Source: Streptomyces sp. PR69 (GTDB taxonomy: Bacteria; Actinomycetota; Actinomycetes; Streptomycetales; Streptomycetaceae). From it: a stretch of 64,000 bases of DNA. Below the pieces are notes generated by a model. That model ran no database searches and had not been told where the DNA came from. It saw nothing but the letters and a program-made list of their open reading frames with translations. Position 1 is the first letter of the stretch, and the number at the start of each line of letters is the position of its first letter. The position numbers and the translations under genes were made by a program. The stretch is taken from contig NZ_JAOWCB010000008.1 in assembly GCF_026420845.1 (NCBI RefSeq), forward strand, positions 124,001 to 188,000. The letters run 5' to 3'. Shown one piece after another: positions 7,867-16,302 of this stretch.

Positions 7867-8622
7867 GTGTATGCCACGCTGATCGCCGTCGCCGCAAGCT
7901 GGGGCGCCCTCGCCGGTGCGCTGGTGCCCCGTGCCGCGTACCGGCTGTCCGTGGAGCCGGGGGAGGGGTGGCGCGACGGATGCCCCGCAGGGCACCCGTA
8001 CACAGGACCGGCCGGCGGCTGGATCGGCGGGCCGGGGTGCGGGAGCTGCGATACGGCCGCCGACCCGGCTGTACGACGCCGAGGGCTCGCGCCCCTCCTC
8101 ACCGCCGCCGTCTGCGCCGCCCTGGCCGCCGCGACCGGGCCCCGGCCCGAACTCGCCGTATGGCTGGCGCTCGCGCCCTTCGCCGTGCTGCTCGCCCTGG
8201 TCGACCTGGCCGTCCACCGGCTGCCCGATGTGCTGACGCTGCCGCTCGCCGCCGCCGTCGTGCCGCTGCTCGGGCTCGCGGCGCTGCTGCCTGGTCACGC
8301 GGGGACGTGGACCGGCGCGCTGCTCGGCGGGGCGGCACTCGGGGGCGGGTATCTCGCGCTGTTCCTGATCCATCCCCGGGGGCTCGGCTTCGGCGACGTC
8401 AAGCTCGCGGTCGGCCTCGGGGCGGCGCTCGGCTGGTACGGCTGGGGGGCGCTGTTCACCGGGGCCTTCGCGGGGTTTCTGCTCGGCTCGCTGTACGGGC
8501 TCGCCCTCATCGCACTCCGCCGCGCCGACCGCAAGAGCGCGATCCCCTTCGGGCCGTTCATGCTCCTGGGGGCCTTCGGGGGACTGCTGCTGGGCGCGGT
8601 CCTCGCTGGGGCGGCGCCCTGA
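7867..8622 (+). CDS. A24 family type IV prepilin peptidase (TadV/PilD-like)
   Basis: A 251-aa polytopic membrane protein with about 7 hydrophobic segments. The two catalytic aspartates of the aspartic A24 family are present: the first in LVDLAVHRLPD and the second in the GLGFGDVKLA motif (GxGD). It would cleave, and may methylate, leader peptides of Flp/Tad-type or pseudopilin substrates at the inner face of the membrane. No pilin or secretion ATPase gene is in this window, so the substrate lies elsewhere. The GTG at 7867 begins close to the promoter shared with the DUF192 gene. The Cys-containing loop between helices 1 and 2 (CGSCDTA) is a remnant of the zinc loop of longer PilD enzymes. Confidence 0.88.
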   Translation: MYATLIAVAASWGALAGALVPRAAYRLSVEPGEGWRDGCPAGHPYTGPAGGWIGGPGCGSCDTAADPAVRRRGLAPLLTAAVCAALAAATGPRPELAVWLALAPFAVLLALVDLAVHRLPDVLTLPLAAAVVPLLGLAALLPGHAGTWTGALLGGAALGGGYLALFLIHPRGLGFGDVKLAVGLGAALGWYGWGALFTGAFAGFLLGSLYGLALIALRRADRKSAIPFGPFMLLGAFGGLLLGAVLAGAAP

Positions 8623-9054
8623 CAGGTTTCCCGGCCGTCGACCACTCGGCCGCGGACCACTCAAGGGAATCCGAAGCTTGACAGAGCGTCACGGCCTCCG
8701 GTGGCGCTCCGTCAAGTTCGTGCGCGGTTGACGGGGTCCCCCGTGGGGGCGGTGCCATGGGCCCGGCCGTCCGGTGTCGCCAGTGGCGGAGTGGCTGCGG
8801 ATTCCGTCGTACGGCGGGGTGAAAGGGGTGCAGGGACTGCCGAATGCCGCATTCGGAGCGTAATTGTGGCCCACAGTGGCATGCGTCATCACTTACGAAG
8901 GGTTATGGTGGAAACCCCCCCTCGGGCCGGTCCGTATCCCCCCCACGGACCGGCCCGTTTTTTTTGCGCCCGCGCCCGCGCCCGGGGTCCGCACCCGGCG
9001 CCCGTCCTGCGGCCGAGGTCCCCGGCCGGCGCCCGCCCCGCAGGCGAGGGGGGC
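8623..9054. other. 432-bp gene-free stretch ending in a strong terminator
   Basis: No credible reading frame on either strand. It holds a TTGACA (8678-8683) without a matching -10 element and, at its right side, two C7 runs (8915-8921 and 8938-8944), the second forming the loop of the intrinsic terminator described separately. The terminator is about 300 nt past the peptidase stop, which is far for a simple gene end, so a short independent transcript is possible. Confidence 0.5.
8923..8965 (+). terminator. Strong intrinsic terminator with C7 loop and T8 tail
   Basis: A perfect 13-bp stem (8923-8935 with 8945-8957) encloses a loop made almost only of cytosines and is followed by eight Ts (8958-8965). 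A U-tract of this length is unusual in Streptomyces, and the orientation is for plus-strand transcripts. It ends either a long 3' UTR of the prepilin peptidase gene or a small RNA starting somewhere around 8860-8900. On the other strand it would lie downstream of the aldo/keto reductase gene, without a T-tract. Confidence 0.9.
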
Positions 9055-10131
9055 TCAGCCCCGCCGGGCCCAGATGTTGGCGCCCTCGGTGTCGATCGCG
9101 AAGACGTCGATCGCCTTCAGCTCCTCCGCGCTCAGCGGCGGCCCGCTCAGTGCGGCGACGTTCTCCTCCAGCTGCCGCACGCTGGACGCGCCGATCAGCG
9201 CCGACGTCATCCGCGGGTCCCGCAGCACCCAGGTCAGCGCCAGCTGCGCCAGGGACTGGCCGCGCGCGGCGGCGATGTCGTTGAGGCCGTTCAGCCGCCG
9301 CAGCACCTCCTCCGAGAGGAGATTGGGGTCCAGGGACTTGCCCTGGGTGGCCCGTGAGCCCTCCGGGATGCCCTTCAGATACTTGCCGGTGAGCAGGCCC
9401 TGCGCCAGCGGGACGAAGGCGATGCAGCCCATGCCCGCGCCTTCCAGCGTGTCGAGCAGCCCGTCGTCCTCGGTCCAGCGGTTGATCATCGAGTAGGAGG
9501 GCTGGTGGATCAGCGCGGGGACGCCCATCTCCTTCAGCAGTGCGGCCGCCCGCTCGGTCTGCTCGGAGTTGTACGACGAGACGCCCGCGTACAGCGCCTT
9601 GCCCTGCTGGACGGCGGAGGCCAGCGCCCCCATCGTCTCCTCCAGCGGGGTGTCCGGGTCGAAGCGGTGCGAATAGAAGATGTCGACATAGTCCAGGCCC
9701 ATCCGCTTCAGGGAGGCGTCGAGCGAGGAGAGCAGGTATTTGCGCGAGCCCCACTCGCCGTACGGACCGGGATGCATGAGGTATCCCGCTTTGGTGGAAA
9801 TGACCAATTCATCCCGATAGTGGGAGAAATCCTGCGCAAAGATCTTGCCGAAGTTCAGCTCCGCGGATCCGGCCGGCGGGCCGTAGTTGTTGGCCAGGTC
9901 GAAATGGGTGACGCCGAGGTCGAACGCGCGCCGCAGGATCGCCCGCTGCGAGTCGAGCGAGCGGTCGTCGCCGAAGTTGTGCCACAGGCCGAGGGAGATC
10001 GCGGGGAGCCTGAGCCCGGAGCGGCCCGTACGGCGGTACTCCATCGCGTCATAGCGGTGCTCTGCACCTCGGTACTGATGAGCAGGGAGAGAAGGGTGGG
10101 AAGCGCGGGGAGAGAGGGGAGAATCAGTCAC
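9055..10131 (-). CDS. Aldo/keto reductase (YghZ / L-glyceraldehyde 3-phosphate reductase type)
   Basis: A 358-aa AKR-superfamily (beta/alpha)8 barrel, NADPH-dependent. The start of the barrel (MEYRRTGRSGLRLPAISLG), the catalytic Asp and Tyr in THFDLANNYGPPAGSAE, Lys in VISTKAGYLM and His in DIFYSHRFDPD form the tetrad. The extended N-loop (LWHNFGDD) and the NYGPPAGSAE segment are those of the AKR14/YghZ group, which reduces methylglyoxal and L-GAP. GTG 10131 was chosen for its ggagag site; it gives an ~45-residue N-terminal extension rich in Ser/Pro before the barrel, so a later start (ATG at MEYRRTG) is possible. Divergent from the prenyltransferase gene. Confidence 0.88.
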   Translation of the reverse strand: MTDSPLSPRASHPSLPAHQYRGAEHRYDAMEYRRTGRSGLRLPAISLGLWHNFGDDRSLDSQRAILRRAFDLGVTHFDLANNYGPPAGSAELNFGKIFAQDFSHYRDELVISTKAGYLMHPGPYGEWGSRKYLLSSLDASLKRMGLDYVDIFYSHRFDPDTPLEETMGALASAVQQGKALYAGVSSYNSEQTERAAALLKEMGVPALIHQPSYSMINRWTEDDGLLDTLEGAGMGCIAFVPLAQGLLTGKYLKGIPEGSRATQGKSLDPNLLSEEVLRRLNGLNDIAAARGQSLAQLALTWVLRDPRMTSALIGASSVRQLEENVAALSGPPLSAEELKAIDVFAIDTEGANIWARRG

Positions 10132-10310
10132 GCATCTCTCCTTATCACGGACTTGTGACAGACCGGGTTGGGCCGCTGTGGGCCGCGCGCAGTACATTGG
10201 CCGCCTTGGGCCCCGGCCTCGGTGGGCCCCGGCCCCCGGCCCCGGCCTCGCGACCCCACCCCATGTCCCCGGGGGCGGCGGCCCCGGACAGGAACCGAGA
10301 GGTGGACTCA

Positions 10311-11072
10311 GTGAACTTGCGCGACCTGGTGTACGGGCTCTACGCACGCCGGGTGGAAGGTCGCCTCGACCACGCCCAGGTGCCCAAGCACATCGGCGTC
10401 ATCCTGGACGGCAACCGCCGCTGGGCCAAGGCGGCGGGCGGCTCGCCCGAGCAGGGTCACCAGGCCGGCGCCAGCAAGATCCAGGAGCTGCTCGGCTGGT
10501 GTGCCGAGACAGACGTCGAGGTCGTCACCCTCTGGATGCTGTCCACCGACAACCTCGACCGCCCCGAGGACCAGCTCGTACCGCTGCTCGGCATCATCGA
10601 GCAGGCGGTGCGCGACCTGGCCGCCGACGGCCGCTGGCGCGTGCACCATGTCGGCGGCCTCGATCTGCTGCCCGCGCGCACCCAGTCCGTGCTGAAGGAG
10701 GCCGAGCAGGCCACCCTCGGCAATACGGGCATACTCGTCAATGTCGCCGTGGGCTACGGCGGCCGCCAGGAGATCGCCGACGCGGTCCGCTCCCTGCTGC
10801 TGGAGCACGCGGCGAAGGGCACCAGCTTCGAAGAGCTCGCCGAGACCGTCGACATCGACCTGATCGCCGAGCATCTCTACACCCGCGGTCAGCCCGACCC
10901 GGACCTCGTCATCCGCACCAGCGGCGAGCAGCGGCTGTCCGGTTTTATGCTCTGGCAGAGCGCCCACTCCGAGTACTACTTCTGCGAAGTCTTCTGGCCC
11001 GCCTTCCGCAAGGTCGACTTCCTGCGCGCCCTGCGCGACTACGCGGCCCGCCACCGCCGCTACGGCACCTGA
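10311..11072 (+). CDS. uppS: Isoprenyl transferase (cis-prenyl diphosphate synthase, UppS family)
   Basis: A 253-aa cytosolic cis-prenyltransferase adding isopentenyl diphosphate to allylic diphosphates. The catalytic motif is VILDGNRRWAK with Mg-binding Asp D33; the second signature DPDLVIRTSGEQRLSGF and the C-terminal SEYYF…WPAF segment are complete. The sequence start (NLRDLVYGLYARRVEGRL) resembles the short-chain mycobacterial Z,E-farnesyl diphosphate synthase more than long-chain undecaprenyl synthases, so it may make a short product rather than the peptidoglycan carrier itself; this cannot be settled here. GTG 10311 has the site gagagg. A TACATT box at 10192-10197 may be its -10 element, giving a leader of about 110 nt. 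Confidence 0.9.
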   Translation: MNLRDLVYGLYARRVEGRLDHAQVPKHIGVILDGNRRWAKAAGGSPEQGHQAGASKIQELLGWCAETDVEVVTLWMLSTDNLDRPEDQLVPLLGIIEQAVRDLAADGRWRVHHVGGLDLLPARTQSVLKEAEQATLGNTGILVNVAVGYGGRQEIADAVRSLLLEHAAKGTSFEELAETVDIDLIAEHLYTRGQPDPDLVIRTSGEQRLSGFMLWQSAHSEYYFCEVFWPAFRKVDFLRALRDYAARHRRYGT

Positions 11073-11390
11073 GAGGCATGAGCCCCGCGGCCTCCCCGGC
11101 GAAGGTCATCGGCTGTTCATACCGGCGTCGTTTCATGCCGGGGCATGCCAGCGCTTGTTCGAGGGAATATCCCTTCCAGGTCGACGTCCGATCCAAGGAC
11201 GCCGTATCTCAGTGAGCGGCCGAGACCGCTCACCCGGGAGGCCCTTTGCACACGAAGGACTGCACCCCGCGTGCAGACTGCGCGGAGGGCCGGTGTTCGG
11301 CCCGCGCATCGCGGCCTGAACCCGGCCCACTCGCCCGCGACGCGTCGCACCCCGACCTCATGCGCCTCTATAGAGGGGGTCTGTCCTTCC
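11073..11390. other. Leader/intergenic region before the PIN-PhoH gene
   Basis: No gene. It contains an 8-bp perfect inverted repeat (GTGAGCGG 11212-11219, CCGCTCAC 11226-11233), a short CATGCC/GGCATG hairpin near 11140 and the purine-rich stretch agaggggg before the next start. The hairpin may terminate the prenyltransferase transcript; no known riboswitch was recognised. Confidence 0.5.
11212..11233. repeat. 8-bp inverted repeat, possible terminator
   Basis: GTGAGCGG and CCGCTCAC are perfectly complementary around a 6-nt loop, 140 nt past the prenyltransferase stop. Suits a GC-only terminator or an operator for the PhoH gene; no T-run. Confidence 0.4.
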
Positions 11391-12713
11391 GTGGTGAACA
11401 GCACAAAGCGCCGTCTGCCCGACCGGCGCACCTACGTTCTCGACACCAGCGTCCTGCTGGCCGACCCGAACGCCCTGACCCGCTTCGATGAGCACGAGGT
11501 CGTGCTCCCGATCGTGGTGATCACAGAGCTGGAGGCCAAGAGGCACCACCCCGAACTCGGCTATTTCGCCCGCCAGGCGCTGCGCCTGCTGGACGACTGC
11601 CGGGTGCGGTACGGCCGCCTGGACGCCCCCATCCCCATGGGCGACCTGGGCGGCACGCTGCGCGTCGAGCTCAACCACTCCGACCCCGGCGTGCTCCCGG
11701 CCGGCTTCCGGCTGGGGGACAACGACTCACGGATTCTGGCGGTGGCCCGCAATCTGCAGGCCGAGGGGTATGACGTCACAGTCGTCTCAAAGGATCTGCC
11801 GCTGCGCATCAAGGCGTCGTCCGTCGGCCTGCTGGCCGAGGAGTACCGCGCGGAGCTGGCCATCACCGACTCCGGCTGGACCGGCATGGCCGAACTGCCG
11901 CTGAGCGGCGAGCAGGTCGACCTGCTGTTCGCGGAGGAGTCGCTGTACGTCCCCGAGGCGGCCGGGCTGCCCGTGCACACCGGGCTGGTCCTGCAGTCCG
12001 AGCGGGGCAAGGCACTCGGCCGTGTCTCACCAGAGGGCCAAGTGCGGCTTGTGCGCGGCGACCGCGAGGCCTTCGGCATCCACGGCCGCAGCGCCGAGCA
12101 GCGCATCGCCCTCGATCTGCTGCTGGACGAGGAGGTGGGCATCGTCTCCATGGGCGGCCGCGCGGGCACCGGCAAGTCGGCGCTCGCGCTCTGCGCCGGT
12201 CTGGAGGCGGTGCTTGAGCGCAGGCAGCACCAGAAGGTGATGGTCTTCCGCCCGCTCTATGCGGTCGGCGGCCAGGAGCTCGGCTATCTGCCGGGCACCG
12301 AGGCGGAGAAGATGAGCCCCTGGGCGCAGGCGGTCTTCGACACGCTCTCCGCCGTCGCCAGCCGAGAGGTCATAGAGGAGGTGCTGGGGCGGGGCATGCT
12401 CGAAGTCCTGCCGCTCACCCATATCCGGGGCCGTTCCCTCCATGACGCGTTCGTCATCGTCGACGAGGCCCAGTCCCTGGAGCGGAATGTACTGCTGACC
12501 GTTCTATCCCGTATCGGGGCCGATTCCCGGGTCGTCCTGACCCATGATGTCGCCCAGCGGGACAATCTGCGGGTCGGCCGGTACGACGGAGTCGTGGCCG
12601 TCGTCGAGAAGCTGAAGGGGCATCCGCTCTTCGCGCACATCACCCTCACCCGCTCCGAGCGCTCACAGATCGCCGCACTGGTGACCGAAATGCTCGAAGA
12701 CGGAAAGATCTGA
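11391..12713 (+). CDS. PhoH family protein with N-terminal PIN domain
   Basis: A 440-aa fusion of a PIN ribonuclease domain (about 5-140: [15 protein letters not shown]…, later [12 protein letters not shown] and the acidic residues of the active site) with a PhoH P-loop ATPase (about 225-440: Walker [10 protein letters not shown] near 255, Walker B VIVDEAQS near 355). This is the PhoH2 architecture, shown in mycobacteria to act as an ATP-dependent RNA-unwinding ribonuclease; the same role in RNA turnover is likely here. GTG 11391 or the adjacent GTG 11394 is the start; the agggggt element is 12 nt upstream. It stands alone between the prenyltransferase and the transglycosylase genes. Confidence 0.93.
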   Translation: MVNSTKRRLPDRRTYVLDTSVLLADPNALTRFDEHEVVLPIVVITELEAKRHHPELGYFARQALRLLDDCRVRYGRLDAPIPMGDLGGTLRVELNHSDPGVLPAGFRLGDNDSRILAVARNLQAEGYDVTVVSKDLPLRIKASSVGLLAEEYRAELAITDSGWTGMAELPLSGEQVDLLFAEESLYVPEAAGLPVHTGLVLQSERGKALGRVSPEGQVRLVRGDREAFGIHGRSAEQRIALDLLLDEEVGIVSMGGRAGTGKSALALCAGLEAVLERRQHQKVMVFRPLYAVGGQELGYLPGTEAEKMSPWAQAVFDTLSAVASREVIEEVLGRGMLEVLPLTHIRGRSLHDAFVIVDEAQSLERNVLLTVLSRIGADSRVVLTHDVAQRDNLRVGRYDGVVAVVEKLKGHPLFAHITLTRSERSQIAALVTEMLEDGKI

Positions 12714-12795
12714 CAGATCCGGCACAGTGTCCCGGTGTGTCGGATGTGCCGAAAGGGGTGTACGGGGCGTACGGGGCACAGTAGTTGAAGTCGGT

Positions 12796-12843
12796 GCCGA
12801 CGCCGCCGGGCAGAGCGCGAAAGCGTAGCCGGGCGGCGTCGGC
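12796..12843 (+). terminator. GC hairpin terminator after phoH
   Basis: A perfect 12-bp stem (12796-12807 with 12832-12843), 80 nt after the PhoH stop, with a 24-nt loop. No T-tract, as usual for this genus. Confidence 0.6.
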
Positions 12844-12882
12844 GCTGTCCGGTGTTTCCGCAAAACCCCAGCTGTAAACGGG

Positions 12883-12898
12883 GTGTGAGCTTTCACAC
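12883..12898. promoter_or_regulatory. Perfect palindrome upstream of transglycosylase gene
   Basis: GTGTGAGCTTTCACAC is a perfect dyad (6-bp arms, 4-nt centre) 277 bp before the transglycosylase start. It resembles a Crp half-site pair, but the spacer is 4 rather than 6 nt, so the regulator is uncertain. Confidence 0.45.
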
Positions 12899-13175
12899 GC
12901 AACGAAGAATTGCCTTGCGGTGTCTGCGTCCGGCAGAGTCTTGCTTCCGTCAGGCCCCGCATGCGACACACCCGCACCTCCAGAGGTGTACGGCACCACA
13001 CAACTCAAGAACTTGTTCCGTCGCATGCCGCCCGCGAGTACCATGCGGCACACTCCCATGCGGGAGTTGCCCGCCGGGCCCGTGCCTCCCGTGACCCAAG
13101 CAAGGGGAGGCCAGTGCCAGGGGCACGATTGCGCCCGCGAGGTCACCCATGCGGGCGATGCTGGAAGGAAACCGT

Positions 13176-13883
13176 GTGAGCCGGATCTCGGTCCGGGGAT
13201 TCGCGGTGGCGTCAGCCACTGCGGTCACCACCGTCGGCGCCGTCGTGGGCGTCGCGTCGGGTAACAGCGCGGCCTCGAACAATGGCGACAACTTCGAGGC
13301 GACCGCCGCCGACACGACTCTGCTCGCGGACATCCCGATGGGCGAGCAGGCCCAGGTGCAGGTCTCGTCCCTGACGCAGCAGGCGCAGGCTCAGGCCGCC
13401 GCCGCGGAGTTCGCGGCGAAGAAGTCGGCAGAGGAAGCGGCCCGCATCAAGGCCGCCGAGACCGCCAAGGCGAAGAAGGCCGAAGCGGCCGAGAAGGCCG
13501 AACGCGAGCGCAAGGAGAAGGAGGATGCCGCCCAGCGCGCCAGCCGCAGCGCCACGCGCGACGCCTCCAGCTTCGCGACGCAGGCCTCCTACACGGTCGC
13601 CGAGGTCCAGGCGATGGCACGCCAGATGATCCCCGGCGACCAGTTCCAGTGCTTCAGCAACATAGTGAGCCGCGAGTCGACCTGGAACTACCGGGCGCAG
13701 AACCCCTCCTCGGGTGCGTACGGCCTCGTCCAGGCGCTGCCGGGCTCCAAGATGTCCTCGGCGGGCGCCGACTGGCGCACCAACCCCGCCACCCAGATCA
13801 AGTGGGGCCTCAACTACATGAACGAGAGGTACGGCAGCCCCTGCGGCGCCTGGTCGTTCTGGCAGGCCAACCACTGGTACTAG
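13176..13883 (+). CDS. Secreted lytic transglycosylase (SLT-like domain)
   Basis: A 235-aa exported cell-wall hydrolase. Order: signal peptide (RGFAVASATAVTTVGAVVGV), an Ala/Lys/Glu-rich coiled-coil (about 70-130, QAQAQAAAAEFAAKKS…AERERKEKED), then an SLT-like catalytic domain (about 145-235) with FQCFSNIVSRESTWNYRAQN, whose Glu in SRES is the catalytic acid, and the NPSSGAYGLVQALPGSKM motif. It would cleave the glycan strands of peptidoglycan. Ends with AWSFWQANHWY, typical of the Streptomyces family. GTG 13176 is preceded by ggaaggaaa at ideal spacing. The long structured leader implies post-transcriptional control. Confidence 0.92.
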   Translation: MSRISVRGFAVASATAVTTVGAVVGVASGNSAASNNGDNFEATAADTTLLADIPMGEQAQVQVSSLTQQAQAQAAAAEFAAKKSAEEAARIKAAETAKAKKAEAAEKAERERKEKEDAAQRASRSATRDASSFATQASYTVAEVQAMARQMIPGDQFQCFSNIVSRESTWNYRAQNPSSGAYGLVQALPGSKMSSAGADWRTNPATQIKWGLNYMNERYGSPCGAWSFWQANHWY

Positions 13884-13939
13884 TGCCCCTCCCGGCACTG
13901 GGCCGCGGTCCGTTCCCGGACCGACGCCGGACCTCGCCT

Positions 13940-13968
13940 AGCCCCTCACCCGTCTGCGGTGGGGGGCT
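13940..13968 (+). terminator. Terminator after transglycosylase gene
   Basis: An 11-bp stem with one mismatch (13940-13950 with 13958-13968) around a 7-nt loop, 57 nt after the stop codon. Confidence 0.6.
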
Positions 13969-14029
13969 CGGTGCGTGTACGGTCGGTCCGGATGACCCGG
14001 GGGAGTGGTCGGGGGAATGAGGAAAGAGC

Positions 14030-15481
14030 ATGTCGAGAGTGCCAGGCTGGCTCAGCCGGGTGGGCGCGGGGCTGACCCGGGCCGCGGAGCGCCTGGAAGA
14101 GCGCCGCAAGCAGGCGGCGGCCGACGACCTCCCCGCCGTTCCCGGGGCTGACGCCACCGCCGGGACCCCCGGCGGAACGCCAGAAGCCCCCCGCGCGGGA
14201 TCAGCCGGTGCCGGATCAGCCGGCGCCGTCGCAGCCGCCGGTCCGCCCGCCGCACCCGGGAGCGTCCCGCCGCCGCCTTCGTACGCGCCCGCCGTCGCCG
14301 CCCGGCCCGATCCGGTCGCGGCGATTCCCTGGGGCATGCGGGTCGCGGCCGAGGCCGGCTGGCGGCTCCTCGTCCTCGCCGGCACGGTCTGGGTGCTGAT
14401 GCGGATCATCAGCGCCGTGCAGCTCGTGGTGCTCGCCTTCGTCGCCGCGCTGCTCGTCACCGCCCTGCTCCAGCCCACCGTGGCCCGGCTCAAGAAGCTG
14501 GGGCTGCCGCGCGGGCTGGCCACCGCGGTCACCGCGATCTCCGGCTTCGTCATCATGGGCTTGGTCGGCTGGTTTGTGGTCTGGCAGGTCATGGACAACC
14601 TCGACAACCTCTCCGACCGGGTCAGGGACGGCATCGAGGAGCTCAAACGCTGGCTGCTGGACAGCCCGTTCCATGTCACCGAGCAGCAGATCAACGACAT
14701 CGCGGAGAACCTGAGCGAGACCATCGGCACCAACACCGAGGAGATCACCTCCGCGGGCCTCCAGGGCGTGACCGTGATGGTGGAGATCCTCACCGGCATC
14801 CTGCTCGCGATGTTCTCCACCCTCTTTCTGCTCTACGACGGCAGACGCATCTGGAACTGGACGCTCAAACTGGTGCCCGCACAGGCCAGGGAGGGCGTCG
14901 CCGGAGCCGGTCCGCGCGCCTGGCGCACCCTGACCGCCTATGTGCGCGGCACGGTGATCGTGGCGCTGATCGACGCCATCTTCATCGGCCTCGGCATCTA
15001 CTTCCTCGACGTCCCGATGGCGGTGCCGCTCGCCGTCTTCATCTTCCTCTTCGCCTTTATCCCGCTCGTCGGCGCGGTGATCTCCGGAGCGCTCGCGGTG
15101 GTCGTCGGCCTGGTCACCCAGGGCGTGTTCACGGCGCTGATGGTGCTGGTCGTGGTGCTCGCCGTACAGCAGATCGAGGGCCATGTGCTGCAGCCGTTCA
15201 TCCTCGGCCGCGCCGTGCGCGTCCATCCGCTCGCCGTCGTCCTCGCCGTCGCCGTGGGCGGCCTCACCGCGGGCATCGGCGGCGCGGTGGTCGCCGTGCC
15301 GCTGGTCGCCGTCGCCAACACGGTCGTCGGCTATCTGCGGGCATACAGCAAGGAACAGGCGCTGCGCGCGATGCCGCCACCGCACGGAGCGACCGCACTG
15401 GCGATCGCGCCGGTCGCCCCGCCAGTGCGCGATGGGAGACACAGCGGAAGACATGGGACGGAAGAGGGGGAGCGGGAGTGA
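14030..15481 (+). CDS. AI-2E family transporter (PerM/UPF0118)
   Basis: A 483-aa membrane protein. A Pro/Ala-rich cytoplasmic N-terminus (1-95) is followed by about eight membrane segments: LLVLAGTVWVLMRII, LVVLAFVAALLVTALL, the central GVTVMVEILTGILLAMFSTLFLL and the C-terminal group with PLAVFIFLFAFIPLVGAV and the conserved IEGHVLQPFILGRAVRVHPL. The family includes PerM and putative AI-2 exporters; substrates are mostly unproven. Start ATG 14030 with gaggaaag upstream. The stop overlaps the next start by 4 nt (GTGA), so the two are coupled. Confidence 0.92.
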   Translation: MSRVPGWLSRVGAGLTRAAERLEERRKQAAADDLPAVPGADATAGTPGGTPEAPRAGSAGAGSAGAVAAAGPPAAPGSVPPPPSYAPAVAARPDPVAAIPWGMRVAAEAGWRLLVLAGTVWVLMRIISAVQLVVLAFVAALLVTALLQPTVARLKKLGLPRGLATAVTAISGFVIMGLVGWFVVWQVMDNLDNLSDRVRDGIEELKRWLLDSPFHVTEQQINDIAENLSETIGTNTEEITSAGLQGVTVMVEILTGILLAMFSTLFLLYDGRRIWNWTLKLVPAQAREGVAGAGPRAWRTLTAYVRGTVIVALIDAIFIGLGIYFLDVPMAVPLAVFIFLFAFIPLVGAVISGALAVVVGLVTQGVFTALMVLVVVLAVQQIEGHVLQPFILGRAVRVHPLAVVLAVAVGGLTAGIGGAVVAVPLVAVANTVVGYLRAYSKEQALRAMPPPHGATALAIAPVAPPVRDGRHSGRHGTEEGERE

Positions 15482-16230
15482 TATCCGAGCCGGAGCTGGT
15501 CGGCGAGGACGGATACGGGCGGGCCGAGCTGCCGGGCGAGCACCGGGAGCCCGCCAACGGAGACAAGGAGACGCTCGACGCCGAACGGCCCGCGCGCCGC
15601 AGACCGCCGTGGGTGTGGGCGCTCGCGGGCGCGGTGGGCGCGTCCGCGCTGTGGGCGGGGGGACTGTTCGCGTACGACCGGATGGGGCCCGATCTCGGCG
15701 GCTACCGGGCGACGGAGAACCTCTGCGAGGAGGCGGAGCTGAAGGCGCTGACCGGCGCGCTGGGGCAGATAACGAATCCGTCCGCCCAATCGGCCGAGCA
15801 TCAGGCTCTGGACCGGACGATGTGCCATGTCAGCCTGGAGCCGGAGGAGTCTCAGCCGCAGACGGACGAAGACGGCAACACCTTCGTCTCCGTGCCCTCG
15901 GCGAGGGTCACCTACGAGCTGCACAGGAAGGTGGATCCGGAAGTCGAGTTCGAGGCCACCCTGAACGCCCCGCTGGATCTGTTCTTCGACGAGAAGCCGC
16001 CGGCCAAGAAGATCGACGGGCTGGGCGAGCGGGCCTATCTGCTGTCCGTCGAAGCAGGGGACGCGCGGTCGCTGGTGGTGCTGGACGGCCAGGCCAGGCT
16101 CTCGATCTCGGTCTCCCCCGCCTACTCCGACGATGGCGAGAGCCAGTCAGACCTCTCCGCGATAGGGATCGAGCCGCTTCTCGTGGAGGACATGAAGGCC
16201 CTCATGGAGCGCCTCAAGCGCCCCGCGTAG
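15478..16230 (+). CDS. Single-pass membrane protein of unknown function, coupled to the AI-2E transporter
   Basis: A 250-aa protein. A ~45-aa acidic/charged cytoplasmic start, then one membrane helix (PPWVWALAGAVGASALWAGG), then an extracytoplasmic domain with two cysteines (in ENLCEEAELKALTG and DRTMCHVSLEP) likely disulfide-linked. The 'C…L…..C.…' plan recalls the DUF3558-type substrate-binding-like domains of actinobacteria, but I cannot assign a family firmly. Its GTG overlaps the transporter stop, suggesting an accessory role to that transporter. Confidence 0.75.
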   Translation: MISEPELVGEDGYGRAELPGEHREPANGDKETLDAERPARRRPPWVWALAGAVGASALWAGGLFAYDRMGPDLGGYRATENLCEEAELKALTGALGQITNPSAQSAEHQALDRTMCHVSLEPEESQPQTDEDGNTFVSVPSARVTYELHRKVDPEVEFEATLNAPLDLFFDEKPPAKKIDGLGERAYLLSVEAGDARSLVVLDGQARLSISVSPAYSDDGESQSDLSAIGIEPLLVEDMKALMERLKRPA

Positions 16231-16240
16231 CTCACACAGC

Positions 16241-16278
16241 ACGATGGCCCCGCCGACCGGAAGTCGGGGGGCCATCGT
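16241..16278. terminator. Bidirectional terminator between convergent genes
   Basis: ACGATGGCCCC (16241-16251) pairs with GGGGCCATCGT (16268-16278), with a further small internal hairpin. It lies 10 nt after the membrane-protein stop and 24 nt after the ahpD stop on the other strand, serving both. Confidence 0.8.
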
Positions 16279-16302
16279 CATACGTGTACGCCTACACGCG
16301 CG

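Larger units (their letters stand above)
12714..13175. other. Hairpin-rich intergenic region and leader of the transglycosylase gene
   Basis: No gene in 460 bp. The left part has a CGGCACA/TGTGCCG repeat and a perfect 12-bp stem (12796-12807 with 12832-12843), probably ending the PhoH transcript. In the middle, GTGTGA-gctt-TCACAC (12883-12898) is a perfect palindrome. The right part (about 12980-13150) is full of small hairpins (CTCCC-atgc-GGGAG; GCCTCCC…GGGAGGC), suggesting a structured 5' UTR. I looked for the c-di-AMP (ydaO) riboswitch that precedes many Streptomyces cell-wall hydrolase genes and did not find its conserved core. Confidence 0.55.

Noticed and set aside
8890..8965. Actinobacterial 6C RNA
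   Set aside because: There are two C7 runs, but only the second lies in a hairpin loop; the first has no flanking stem. The two-hairpin 6C architecture is not met, so I report only a candidate small RNA.
12883..12898. Crp binding site
   Set aside because: The half-sites TGTGA and TCACA are present, but are 4 nt apart instead of 6.
12714..13175. c-di-AMP (ydaO) riboswitch before the transglycosylase gene
   Set aside because: The conserved core elements of that riboswitch were not found by eye; only generic hairpins are visible.
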